From NCBI GenBank assembly GCA_903915565.1, contig CAIWTG010000058.1:1-7498 (forward strand): a DNA stretch of 7,498 nucleotides. Reading direction: 5' to 3'. Below, one piece after another: positions 1-6,470 of the stretch (its first letter is position 1; each line of letters starts with the position of its first letter). A program made the translations under genes and the position numbers. Under the pieces are notes generated by a model. The model did no database searches. It saw nothing but the letters and a program-made list of their open reading frames with translations, and was not told the origin of the DNA. Source of the DNA: an uncultured Chloroflexota bacterium (GTDB lineage: Bacteria > Chloroflexota > Dehalococcoidia > Dehalococcoidales > RBG-16-60-22).

Positions 1-186
1 CCAACACTGGTCGCCACGGGGTACACCGCAATATTGCTGATTACCATCATTAAGCGGCTGGTAGCGCAGGCATCAACCGAAAAGCGGCAGGTTGGTATGG
101 GAGAGCTCCTCATCAATCGTTTCCTTTTCGACCGGGACATCCGCAACCGGGCGGACTGGGTTCACCGGAAAGCTGATGAGAAATAA
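1..186 (+). CDS. C-terminal fragment of a membrane protein, possibly PlsY glycerol-3-phosphate acyltransferase
   Basis: An open frame enters from the left edge and ends at TAA 184-186, giving 61 residues. Residues 3-17 or so are a hydrophobic membrane segment (TGYTAILLITII). It is followed by a basic KRL turn and a charged cytoplasmic tail with the pattern GELLINRFLFDRDIRNR. A last helix followed by a tail containing 'LLxNRLLFDRDIRDR' is, from memory, found at the end of some long Chloroflexota PlsY-like acyltransferases, which transfer acyl groups from acyl-phosphate to glycerol-3-phosphate at the inner membrane. The catalytic loops lie outside the window, so this call is tentative and another small polytopic membrane protein is possible. 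No convincing terminator separates it from the next gene, but a good promoter follows, so the two are probably separate transcripts. Confidence 0.4.
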   Translation, partial: PTLVATGYTAILLITIIKRLVAQASTEKRQVGMGELLINRFLFDRDIRNRADWVHRKADEK

Positions 187-237
187 AAAAGGATTGTTAA
201 GTAATCTTTAACGTTGCCGGAGAATGATACTTTAAAC

Positions 238-266
238 TTGATAATTTCTGTTCGGGATAGTATAGT
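238..266 (+). promoter_or_regulatory. Predicted sigma-70 promoter of cca-secD-secF
   Basis: A -35 box TTGATA (238-243) and a -10 box TATAGT (261-266) are separated by the optimal 17 bp. The expected transcription start is near 273-274, which coincides with the cca ATG at 274. No Shine-Dalgarno sequence precedes that ATG, so a leaderless mRNA is likely. The promoter would serve the whole cca-secD-secF unit. Confidence 0.6.
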
Positions 267-273
267 TTAACAG

Positions 274-1758
274 ATGCCTTCGCTTGTAATGGAAGAAAGA
301 AAATTGGCTATTGAGCCCGCTGCTTCGCGGCTTTTAAATGAAATCAGCCGATTACTCGCCAAAAAACACACCCCGGCGTACATCGTTGGCGGGTTTATAC
401 GCGATACATTGCTCGGACATACGACGGCGGATATCGATATCGCTGTTGATGCCGACGCATTGGCCGTCGCTGTTGCCATTGCCGATGCCCTTGAAGGCAA
501 ATCCATCCCCCTTGATGACGTGAATCTGATAGGCAGGGTTATCCTACCCGATGGCAAATGGCAGATTGATTTTTCCACCCTCCAAGGCGATATCCAGCAG
601 GATTTAGCCCGTCGCGATTTCACCATTGATGCCATGGCGCTGGAGCTTGGCGCCGATTTTAACATAAAAAACATTATCGACCCCTTTCACGGCCAGGATG
701 ACTTGCGCCGCCGCTCGATAAAGGCCGTCAGTGATGATGTCTTTAAACAAGACGCCGTGCGGCTTTTGCGCGCGGTTCGCCTCGCAGCGGAGCTTGATTT
801 CACTATTCAAAGCGCAACAGAAAAACTTATCGTTAAAAACAGCTCACTAATCGGCGGCGAGGCCGGCGAAAGAGTCCGCGAGGAGCTGCTGCGTCTACTA
901 AATATAAGCGGCGCCGGTCCACGACTCTTTTATCTGGACAAGGTTGGACTGCTCACCGCCATGATACCGGAACTCGCTATAACCAAAGGCGTAGAACAGC
1001 CCGAAGAGCACGCCTGGGACGTCTTTAACCATTCGTTGCAGACGGTGGGAGCGCTGGAATTCGTCTTACGAGAATCCCCCTGGGATTACGCCGGTAAAAA
1101 AGTGCTCGACGCCGTGCCCTGGTCAGACGAAGTTGAAAAGCGCTTCGACCGCGAAATCAGCAGCGGCAGCACGGCCAGGTCAATGTTAAAGCTGGCGGTG
1201 CTGCTCCATGATATCGCCAAGCCGCAAACCAAGACAATTGAAGGTGATAGAACGCGTTTCCTGGGACACGCGGATATCGGAGCGGAAACAGCTGCCGCCA
1301 TTATGGAAAGACTAAGATTCAGCAACCGCGAGATACAGCTGGTCGCTCTGTTAATCAAATACCACCTCCGCCCGACGCAGATGAGCAACCAGGGCATGCC
1401 CACCGACCGGGCTATCTACCGCTACTTCCGCGCTACGGGCGAGGCGGGCATTGACCTGCTTTACCTGTGCCTGGCGGACCACCTGGCGGCAAGGGCGTCG
1501 GCATTAGACTTAACTCTATGGCGGGAGCATTGCCGCCTGACGGAATATGTGCTGGAAAAACACCGCAACGAGGCCAATTTATCGGCACCGCCGAAAATTT
1601 TCGACGGAAATGATATAATAAGAGAGTTTGGGCTTCAACCCGGACCAAAAGTCGGCGAGCTGTTGGAAGAATTACATGAAGCCCAGGCTGCCGGCGAAGT
1701 AGCCACGCGGGAACAAGCTGAAGCGTATATCAGGAAACTCCTTTCTGCAAAGAAGTGA
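274..1758 (+). CDS. cca: CCA tRNA nucleotidyltransferase / poly(A) polymerase family protein with HD domain
   Basis: A 494-residue class II nucleotidyltransferase, expected to add or repair the 3' CCA of tRNAs in the cytoplasm. The N-terminal catalytic head has the GGxxRDxLLG motif (39-48), the metal-binding DID (D53, D55) and the downstream IDF aspartate (D99). RRDFTIDAMA follows at 113-122. D160-A-V-R163 matches the (E)DxxR nucleotide-selecting motif, with Gln in place of Glu at 159. The neck helices are followed by an HD phosphohydrolase-type domain with H253, HD at 312-313 and H332. The last 30 residues have the usual GEVATREQAEAYI tail. Length fits the HD-containing subgroup. The start at 274 follows the promoter directly; an in-frame ATG at 289 is the alternative, and neither has a ribosome binding site. 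Sequence alone does not separate full CCA addition from A-addition or poly(A) polymerase activity. secD begins 29 nt downstream. Confidence 0.9.
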   Translation: MPSLVMEERKLAIEPAASRLLNEISRLLAKKHTPAYIVGGFIRDTLLGHTTADIDIAVDADALAVAVAIADALEGKSIPLDDVNLIGRVILPDGKWQIDFSTLQGDIQQDLARRDFTIDAMALELGADFNIKNIIDPFHGQDDLRRRSIKAVSDDVFKQDAVRLLRAVRLAAELDFTIQSATEKLIVKNSSLIGGEAGERVREELLRLLNISGAGPRLFYLDKVGLLTAMIPELAITKGVEQPEEHAWDVFNHSLQTVGALEFVLRESPWDYAGKKVLDAVPWSDEVEKRFDREISSGSTARSMLKLAVLLHDIAKPQTKTIEGDRTRFLGHADIGAETAAAIMERLRFSNREIQLVALLIKYHLRPTQMSNQGMPTDRAIYRYFRATGEAGIDLLYLCLADHLAARASALDLTLWREHCRLTEYVLEKHRNEANLSAPPKIFDGNDIIREFGLQPGPKVGELLEELHEAQAAGEVATREQAEAYIRKLLSAKK

Positions 1759-1787
1759 AGATAAGGAAATAACACCCGGAGAGAAAT

Positions 1788-3323
1788 ATGGCAAGAAGAA
1801 ATTCGTTAATACTACTGATAATAATCGTCCTCTTCGCCGTGACGGTCTGGATAGTCCTGCCCGCCACTTCGGCGCTCGGCCACAGCGGCATGCAGTTGGG
1901 CCTTGACCTCGTCGGCGGCGTGCACCTGGTCTATCAGGCAGATTTTTCGGGCAACACAACTACCGACCAGCAAGCTGCCATGGACCGAGTGATACTCACC
2001 ATCAAAAAACGTATCGACTCATTCGGCGTCACCGAGCCGGTCATCCAGCAGCTGGGCAGCGACCGCATCCTGGTAGAGCTCCCCGGCTTTACCGACATTG
2101 ATGCCGCCAAAAGTCTCGTGGAGCAAACCGGCTTTCTTGAATTCCGCGAGGTTGAGAAAAAGTATGACGGCAGTCTGGTTACTCTGGCCGACTATCTGTC
2201 AGGCAATGTCACTAATTTCGTTGATACCGGTGAAACTGCCAACAGAGTTTTTGTGGACCAGTCCAGCCAGGGGAGTAAATATGGCCAGCTCATCGCTATT
2301 ATGACTAAAACCAATGACGGCCTCATCTTTACCGCCGCCAACGGCACCATCATGGATCGGGATTCGCTAAAAAACTACAGCACCGATTCTTCCTGGATAT
2401 CTGCACGCGGCGATGACGGTACGGCGCTGACCGGCGCCCTTTTATCGGACGCCCAGCCCAATATCAACACGACCACCAATAAACCGGAAGTTGATATCAG
2501 CTGGAATGATACCGGGACTGTTATCTTCGACCAGCTTGCCGCGCGGATGCATAACCCTGCCGGTTCGGGCGGGACTTATGACTTGAAATATGCGTTGGGT
2601 ATTTTCCTGGATAACAACCTCATTTCCGCGCCGCAGTTAATAGAGGCACAATACGGGGGCAAAGGTTCTATCTCCGGCAGTTTTGATATTAGTAGTGCCA
2701 CTGACCTAGCCAACCTGCTGAAATCCGGCTCGCTGCCGGTGCAGCTTATCAAACCGCCGCTCTTCCAGGAGAAAATATCAGCCTCGCTCGGCACAGATTC
2801 ACTCAATCTAAGCCTCCGGGCCGGGCTTATCGGCATCGGCTTGATAATACTTTTCATGCTGGCTTACTACCGCTCATTGGGTGCGGTGGCGGTGGCAGCG
2901 CTATGTGTTTACGGCGCAATATCAATGGCTATTTTCAAAATGATACCGGTCACCTTAACCCTGCCGGGTATCGCCGGGTTCATCATATCCATCGGTATGG
3001 CGGTAGACGCCAACATCCTTATCTTTGAGCGTATGAAGGAAGAAATAAAACTCGGCCGGACGCTGGAAGCGTCCGTGTCGGAAGGCTTCCGCCGCGCCTG
3101 GCCCTCAATCCGCGATAGCAACGTTTCTACCTTCATTACCTGTATCATTCTGTTCTGGTTCGGCAATACCTTCGGCGCGTCAATGGTAAAAGGTTTCGCG
3201 ATTACGCTGTTCCTGGGCGTGGCCGTTAGTATGTTCACGGCCGTCTTTGTAACGCAGACTTTCCTTAATACCCTTATCCGCAGTGGAACGGTGAAAAAAT
3301 TATTACATGGAAGTGTAAAATGA
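1788..3323 (+). CDS. secD: Protein translocase subunit SecD
   Basis: A 511-residue inner-membrane protein that works with SecF to pull secreted proteins out of the SecYEG channel using the proton gradient. One N-terminal membrane helix (about 7-25) precedes the hallmark GLDLVGG (38-44). A large extracytoplasmic P1-type region extends to about residue 340, followed by five membrane helices (about 345-495). The fourth-helix signature LPGIAGFIISIGMAVDAN contains the conserved D407 and runs into the FERMKEE segment. The later RDSN motif places D443 next to the SNVSTF stretch. Length is normal for a stand-alone SecD. A GGAGAG ribosome binding site at 1778-1783 lies 4 nt before the ATG and fixes the start. 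The stop codon overlaps the secF start. No yajC is present nearby. Confidence 0.97.
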   Translation: MARRNSLILLIIIVLFAVTVWIVLPATSALGHSGMQLGLDLVGGVHLVYQADFSGNTTTDQQAAMDRVILTIKKRIDSFGVTEPVIQQLGSDRILVELPGFTDIDAAKSLVEQTGFLEFREVEKKYDGSLVTLADYLSGNVTNFVDTGETANRVFVDQSSQGSKYGQLIAIMTKTNDGLIFTAANGTIMDRDSLKNYSTDSSWISARGDDGTALTGALLSDAQPNINTTTNKPEVDISWNDTGTVIFDQLAARMHNPAGSGGTYDLKYALGIFLDNNLISAPQLIEAQYGGKGSISGSFDISSATDLANLLKSGSLPVQLIKPPLFQEKISASLGTDSLNLSLRAGLIGIGLIILFMLAYYRSLGAVAVAALCVYGAISMAIFKMIPVTLTLPGIAGFIISIGMAVDANILIFERMKEEIKLGRTLEASVSEGFRRAWPSIRDSNVSTFITCIILFWFGNTFGASMVKGFAITLFLGVAVSMFTAVFVTQTFLNTLIRSGTVKKLLHGSVK

Positions 3324-4240
3324 TAGATTTTGTAGGAAAAAGATTCTGGTTCTTTCTGCTTTCGGCCATCATCATCGTGCCGGGGCTGATATTCCTTATC
3401 CTCTTTGGGTTAAAGCCGGGCAGCGACTTTAAAGGCGGCACGGATATAACTCTAAGCTTCAGCCCAAGCGTTGAAGAAAATCAAATCAGGCAATCTTTAA
3501 CCAGCCTTGGCTATAACGACGCTGTGATACAATCTACCAGTTCCGGTAATTATATCCTCCGGCTTCCCGAAATATCCAGCGCCGAAAGAGATGTGTTAAT
3601 CAATGATTTAAACACCTCGACCGGCAGTACCACGACGGTGCTTGATTTCTCGACCATCTCCGCCGTCGTCGCCGGTGAAACGGCACGTTACGCCATCATC
3701 GCGGTCATTGTAGCGGCGATCGCCATTCTGTTGTATATCACGTTTGCTTTCCGCAAGATGCCGAATGCCATTCGCTGGGGCACGTGCGCCGTGATAGCCC
3801 TGATGCATGATATCCTCCTGGTGCTGGGCATTTTCGCCATCCTGGGCAAACTTGCCGGCGTGGAAATTGACGCCATATTTATCACCGGCATGTTGACGGT
3901 TGCCGGTTACAGCGTGCACGATACCATCGTGGTCTTTGACAGAATTAGAGAAAATCTGACCAAAGGCGTCAGCCGAAACTTCACCGAAGTGGTGAACTAC
4001 AGCATCTCGCAGACCTTAACACGTTCGCTGAATACCTCACTCACCGTGATTATTGTGCTCTTAGCCTTATTCCTGCTCGGCGGCTCCACCATTCACTACT
4101 TCGCCCTGGTACTCCTCATCGGTGTGACCACCGGTACCTACAGCTCGATATGTAACGCCAGCCAGCTGCTGGTTGTCTGGGAAAACCATGAATGGGGCAG
4201 ACTTATAGGGATGAAGAAGTCCACGGCAGTAAAAGCTTAA
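3320..4240 (+). CDS. secF: Protein translocase subunit SecF
   Basis: A 306-residue membrane partner of SecD in the SecDF export motor. The first membrane helix (about 11-31) is followed by the SecF signature GSDFKGGTD (34-42). A short extracytoplasmic domain (about 43-115) precedes five membrane helices from about residue 120 to 285. The conserved segment VAGYSVHDTIVVFDRIREN carries D201 and D207, and the NTSLT-containing helix follows. The start codon shares ATGA with the secD stop, and GGAAG at 3309-3313 gives a ribosome binding site 6 nt upstream. The two subunits should therefore be made in coupled, roughly equal amounts. Transcription runs toward the convergent lysE gene, with only 37 nt between the two stop codons. 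Confidence 0.97.
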   Translation: MIDFVGKRFWFFLLSAIIIVPGLIFLILFGLKPGSDFKGGTDITLSFSPSVEENQIRQSLTSLGYNDAVIQSTSSGNYILRLPEISSAERDVLINDLNTSTGSTTTVLDFSTISAVVAGETARYAIIAVIVAAIAILLYITFAFRKMPNAIRWGTCAVIALMHDILLVLGIFAILGKLAGVEIDAIFITGMLTVAGYSVHDTIVVFDRIRENLTKGVSRNFTEVVNYSISQTLTRSLNTSLTVIIVLLALFLLGGSTIHYFALVLLIGVTTGTYSSICNASQLLVVWENHEWGRLIGMKKSTAVKA

Positions 4241-4264
4241 GTAAAAATTAGTGAACTAAACAAT

Positions 4265-4293
4265 GGGGGTGGGGATTTTATATCCCCGCCCCT
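4265..4293. terminator. GC-rich hairpin at the secF/lysE convergent junction, REP-like palindrome and probable two-way terminator
   Basis: Arms 4265-4276 and 4282-4293 pair over 12 positions (ten Watson-Crick pairs and two G-T/U wobbles, at 4270/4288 and at the outer end), leaving a 5-nt loop TTTAT. Neither strand has a long U run after the stem; the minus strand reads ATTGTTTAG there. Rho-independent termination is therefore plausible but imperfect. The G-run/C-run style resembles dispersed intergenic palindromes of Chloroflexota. The lysE stop codon (4278-4280, minus strand) sits in the loop, so the last few lysE codons are encoded by the hairpin. Confidence 0.6.
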
Positions 4294-4904
4294 ACGTATG
4301 TAATAATCCCCTGAATGATGAACTGCAAACCAAAGTACAGCAGCGCCACGCTCAAGATAATAAAAATCCACTCCTGCACCTTTTCCCCCCAGAATCTGTG
4401 CGTCTTATAGATAACGAAGGAGACGATGGAAAGCCAGACGAGGTCGCAAGCCCAGTGAACAAGTATAAAGAGCGGCAGCGCCCAGTCTCCAACGGCATTA
4501 GTAAATTTGAGCAGTATTGATAGCCCCAGCGTCGCCCACCAGAACAAAAAGAACGGGTTAAGACCGCTCATGATAATACCAGCAGTGAAAGCATTATATG
4601 AAGTGTCTTTACCTTCTTTGACAATCCTGCGGCGCGCGCGGAAAAGGTCAATGCTCATCCACACAATCACACCACCGCCCAGAATGCTCAAGACCAGCTT
4701 GAAAATTTCATTCTGGAAAAATTCCCTTAGCCCGAAGTAAACGATTAGTATCAGTGGTACTTCAATAACGGCGTGCCCTAGGGCAACCATAATCCCCGCC
4801 CACGGCGACTTCATGCTTTTCGCAATCGTCACGGCAAACATCGGCCCCGGCATCATCACGCCGGATAAAGATGCAGTAATTACTGCGCCCAGGGCTGCCA
4901 GCAT
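4278..4904 (-). CDS. LysE/RhtB-family amino-acid exporter-like membrane protein
   Basis: A 208-residue, very hydrophobic protein with about six predicted membrane helices, matching the LysE/RhtB family of inner-membrane exporters of amino acids and related small molecules. The first helix contains the family signature GVMMPGP (15-21). A conserved GxxxxxGH follows (37-44), then a basic loop after the third helix (FRARRR, 88-93), then SGLNPFFLFWWATLG (113-127), the usual second signature. The substrate cannot be read from the sequence, and lysine export should not be assumed. The ATG at 4904-4902 is set by AGGAG at 4914-4910, 5 nt upstream. The gene converges with secF and diverges from nurA, and has its own extended -10 promoter. 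Its final codons (VGAGI and stop) lie within the junction hairpin, so the natural C-terminus may have been altered by insertion of that palindrome. Confidence 0.88.
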   Translation of the reverse strand: MLAALGAVITASLSGVMMPGPMFAVTIAKSMKSPWAGIMVALGHAVIEVPLILIVYFGLREFFQNEIFKLVLSILGGGVIVWMSIDLFRARRRIVKEGKDTSYNAFTAGIIMSGLNPFFLFWWATLGLSILLKFTNAVGDWALPLFILVHWACDLVWLSIVSFVIYKTHRFWGEKVQEWIFIILSVALLYFGLQFIIQGIITYVGAGI

Positions 4905-4909
4905 TTATG

Positions 4910-4914
4910 CTCCT
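4910..4914 (-). promoter_or_regulatory. Ribosome binding site of the lysE-family gene
   Basis: On the minus strand AGGAG stands 5 nt before the ATG at 4904-4902. This is a near-ideal placement and supports the chosen start. Confidence 0.75.
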
Positions 4915-4932
4915 AAATACGAAATATTTTCT

Positions 4933-4941
4933 ATTATATCA
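4933..4941 (-). promoter_or_regulatory. Extended -10 promoter of the lysE-family gene
   Basis: The minus strand reads TGATATAAT here, a perfect TATAAT (4938-4933) with the TGN extension. No good -35 box is found 16-18 bp upstream, which is typical of extended -10 promoters. The predicted transcript starts near 4926, leaving a leader of about 22 nt that includes the ribosome binding site. Confidence 0.55.
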
Positions 4942-4969
4942 TTAACACTTGTTTTTTATCCTGTATGTC

Positions 4970-4998
4970 TTGTGTTAGTCCAGCACCTGCTCTATACT
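4970..4998 (+). promoter_or_regulatory. Predicted promoter of the nurA-herA operon
   Basis: TTGTGT (4970-4975) and TATACT (4993-4998) are separated by 17 bp. The expected transcription start is near 5005, giving a leader of about 17 nt containing AGGA at 5007-5010. The -35 box overlaps one arm (GTGTTA, 4972-4977) of an inverted repeat whose other arm (TAACAC, 4943-4948) lies just upstream of the divergent lysE -10. Confidence 0.5.
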
Positions 4999-5021
4999 AA
5001 AGCCATAGGATAATATATTAA

Positions 5022-6218
5022 ATGTCGCTGGATTTAACAGCCGTCGCCGCGCAGGTCATCAATATGATTTCCGGGCTCAAGGGAAAGCGAGCGGAACAAG
5101 CCCAACACCTGCAGAACGCATTGACGACTTTAAGCGACACCGCCATAGATTTAGAGGACTTAAAGAAAAAAATCAAAGCCGCCAAAACCACCTGGCTGGT
5201 GGCGGAAATCTATGAGGGGCTGAATCAGCGTTATCCCCTGCCCCCTTTGCCACCCGACTTTACGGTTATCGCCGCCGACGGCTCTCATATTGACGTTGAC
5301 CGGCACCAGAACACCCATTGTTACTTAATCAATATAGGGTCGGTGGTTCTCACCTACGGCAGTCAGCCGGACGCCGCTTTAGCCAGCGACCCTCACCTTT
5401 ATGCCGACGATAAAGACCTGGTGCTAACGCATCCCACCAACGGACGCGAACAGGCGGTTGAGGGCAACATCCTGGGGGCAAAGCGCTCGGTGGAAGAATG
5501 TAAGGCTTTAGTCGCTTTGGCCGCCTCCCTTCCCCCGCAAAATCCAATTCTGGCATTACTGGATGGCACGCTGATTCTTTGGGGACTGGAAGCCTTTCCG
5601 GATTTTGTGACGGATGCGCTTTTAATAAACGGCATGCTAAAGTGCCTCGACGCGATGAAAAAGCTCAATAAAGACCGACGTCTTGCCCTTGCTAGTTATA
5701 TCAGCTACCCGCGCACCACGGACGTCCTCAACGTTTTACGCGTGGCGGTCTGCCCTAACGATATCCCCGACTGCGATAAGCAGTGTCCCCCGGCACACGG
5801 CAGGGATTGCGCCGGACTGAACGGCGTACGCGACCGCGATATCTTTATGGATTTGTTGGAGGACGGCGAGCGGTCCGCGCTATTTATCAGCCCGTCGAAA
5901 ATCGTTAAGGAATATTACGGCGACCATAAGGTCTATTTCTTTTACCTGCGCGTCGGCGACGAGATTGCCCGCGTGGAAATCCCGCAGTGGGCGGCGGAAA
6001 ATAAAGACCTCCTTAACCTCACCCACACCCTCATTTACGACCAGTGCCAGCGCGGGCAGGGCTATCCGGTGGCATTATCGGAAGCCCACGAGCAGGCAGT
6101 GGTCACCGGCGGGGATAGAGAAAACTTTAGAGAACTGGTAGAATCAACATTAACGGGGGAACATCTAGCCAGCGTTACCTCCGGCAAGAGCTTAAGTAAA
6201 AGGACCAGATGGGTTTAA
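5022..6218 (+). CDS. nurA: NurA-family 5'-3' DNA nuclease
   Basis: A 398-residue NurA-type nuclease, partner of the HerA translocase in DNA end resection. The five active-site positions known from Sulfolobus NurA have clear candidates: D86 in AADGSH, E158 in KRSVEECKAL, D181 in LLDGTLI, and Y348 with H356 in GYPVALSEAH. The Y-to-H spacing of 8 equals that of the Sulfolobus enzyme (Y291/H299). An N-terminal helical region (about 1-70, KKKIKAAK) precedes the nuclease core. A four-cysteine cluster (C244, C251, C255, C263) sits between YISYPRTTDVLNVLRV and the GERSALFISPSKI segment and could bind metal. The ATG at 5022 has AGGA 11 nt upstream, slightly long but the best option. The herA-like gene lies downstream in the same direction, separated by a microprotein gene and a HAS-barrel-like gene. 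Domestic repair is more likely than phage defence, given the neighbours. Confidence 0.9.
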   Translation: MSLDLTAVAAQVINMISGLKGKRAEQAQHLQNALTTLSDTAIDLEDLKKKIKAAKTTWLVAEIYEGLNQRYPLPPLPPDFTVIAADGSHIDVDRHQNTHCYLINIGSVVLTYGSQPDAALASDPHLYADDKDLVLTHPTNGREQAVEGNILGAKRSVEECKALVALAASLPPQNPILALLDGTLILWGLEAFPDFVTDALLINGMLKCLDAMKKLNKDRRLALASYISYPRTTDVLNVLRVAVCPNDIPDCDKQCPPAHGRDCAGLNGVRDRDIFMDLLEDGERSALFISPSKIVKEYYGDHKVYFFYLRVGDEIARVEIPQWAAENKDLLNLTHTLIYDQCQRGQGYPVALSEAHEQAVVTGGDRENFRELVESTLTGEHLASVTSGKSLSKRTRWV

Positions 6219-6230
6219 TTATCAATCGTC

Positions 6231-6250
6231 ATTCCCGCGAAGGCGGGAAT
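6231..6250. repeat. Short palindromic repeat (ATTCCCGC/GCGGGAAT type)
   Basis: An 8-bp perfect stem, ATTCCCGC (6231-6238) and GCGGGAAT (6243-6250), encloses the loop GAAG 12 nt after the nurA stop. Its core, with the flanking CGTC and CTA, is the widespread intergenic palindrome seen in many bacterial genomes, similar in core to the Neisseria dRS3 element. There is no U run, so it is a repeat rather than a terminator. As RNA it could protect the nurA 3' end from exonucleases. Confidence 0.7.
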
Positions 6251-6269
6251 CTAAAGCGAATAAAAAAAC

Positions 6270-6275
6270 AGGAGG
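6270..6275 (+). promoter_or_regulatory. Perfect Shine-Dalgarno site of the basic microprotein
   Basis: AGGAGG is the full consensus, placed 6 nt before the ATG at 6282. It is the strongest ribosome binding site in the window and the main evidence that the very short frame behind it is translated. Confidence 0.8.
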
Positions 6276-6281
6276 ATTAAA

Positions 6282-6359
6282 ATGGGTACTAAAGGTAGAA
6301 AGAATACCAAGAAACCCAAGGCTGCTGTAGCTAAAAAAGCAGCCCCCAAGAAGAAGTAA
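6282..6359 (+). CDS. 25-residue lysine-rich basic microprotein
   Basis: A frame of 25 codons and TAA encodes MGTKGRKNTKKP followed by KAAVAKKAAPKKK. It has ten lysines and one arginine and no acidic residue. The composition (Lys, Ala, Pro) resembles the tails of histone H1-like and AlgP-like proteins, which bind nucleic acids through charge alone. It has no hydrophobic core and is probably disordered. A perfect AGGAGG 6 nt upstream argues for efficient translation. It stands 63 nt after nurA and 111 nt before the HAS-barrel-like gene, in the same direction, so it should be on the nurA-herA transcript. It is too short for most gene callers. Possible roles, all inferred: DNA- or RNA-binding helper of the NurA/HerA complex, ribosome-associated peptide, or leader peptide for the downstream hairpins. 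I do not recognise a named family. Confidence 0.65.
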   Translation: MGTKGRKNTKKPKAAVAKKAAPKKK

Positions 6360-6372
6360 ATAAACGCACCAT

Positions 6373-6463
6373 ATCCCCCTTCCCCCAAAAAGGGGGAGGG
6401 GGATTTTGGGGCAAAAGACTACCTCCCCCAACTATTTCCCGTTATAGAAAGGGGAAAGGGGAT
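6373..6463. repeat. MITE-like palindromic element with 13-bp terminal inverted repeats
   Basis: The ends ATCCCCCTTCCCC (6373-6385) and GGGGAAAGGGGAT (6451-6463) are inverted repeats matching at 12 of 13 positions. Inside, the left end also pairs with GGGGGAGGGGGAT (6392-6404) to form a 13-bp stem with one bulged T and an A5 loop. The right end folds with TCCCC (6424-6428) and TTTCCC (6435-6440) into a nested hairpin. No target-site duplication or coding capacity is clear. The first hairpin is followed by only four Ts, so any termination would be weak. The right terminus provides AAGGGG, the only ribosome-binding-like sequence before the gene at 6471. Confidence 0.6.
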
Positions 6464-6470
6464 TAAAATT

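Noticed and set aside
196..212. GTTAA/TTAAC inverted repeat upstream of the cca promoter, considered as operator or terminator
   Set aside because: Five-base AT-rich arms with a 7-nt loop are expected by chance in an AT-rich spacer, and there is no U run.
4248..4259. Palindrome TTAGTGAACTAA after secF
   Set aside because: Two 5-bp AT-rich arms are too weak to support a terminator or operator beside the much stronger hairpin 6 nt away.
4263..4520. An 85-residue plus-strand open frame after secF
   Set aside because: It is antisense to lysE, has no ribosome binding site and a composition unlike a folded protein. The LysE signatures make the minus strand the coding one.
6282..6359. Classical lysine attenuator (Lys-rich leader peptide) controlling lysine genes
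   Set aside because: Downstream genes are not lysine biosynthesis or transport. The LysE-family gene is divergent and upstream, the lysines are spread through a basic sequence, and the following hairpin lacks a proper terminator U run.
6222..6431. A 69-residue minus-strand open frame ending in a DSRLRGND-like tail
   Set aside because: It is read through both palindromic repeats and opposite the microprotein. Tails of this kind are the usual false translation of the ATTCCCGC-type repeat.
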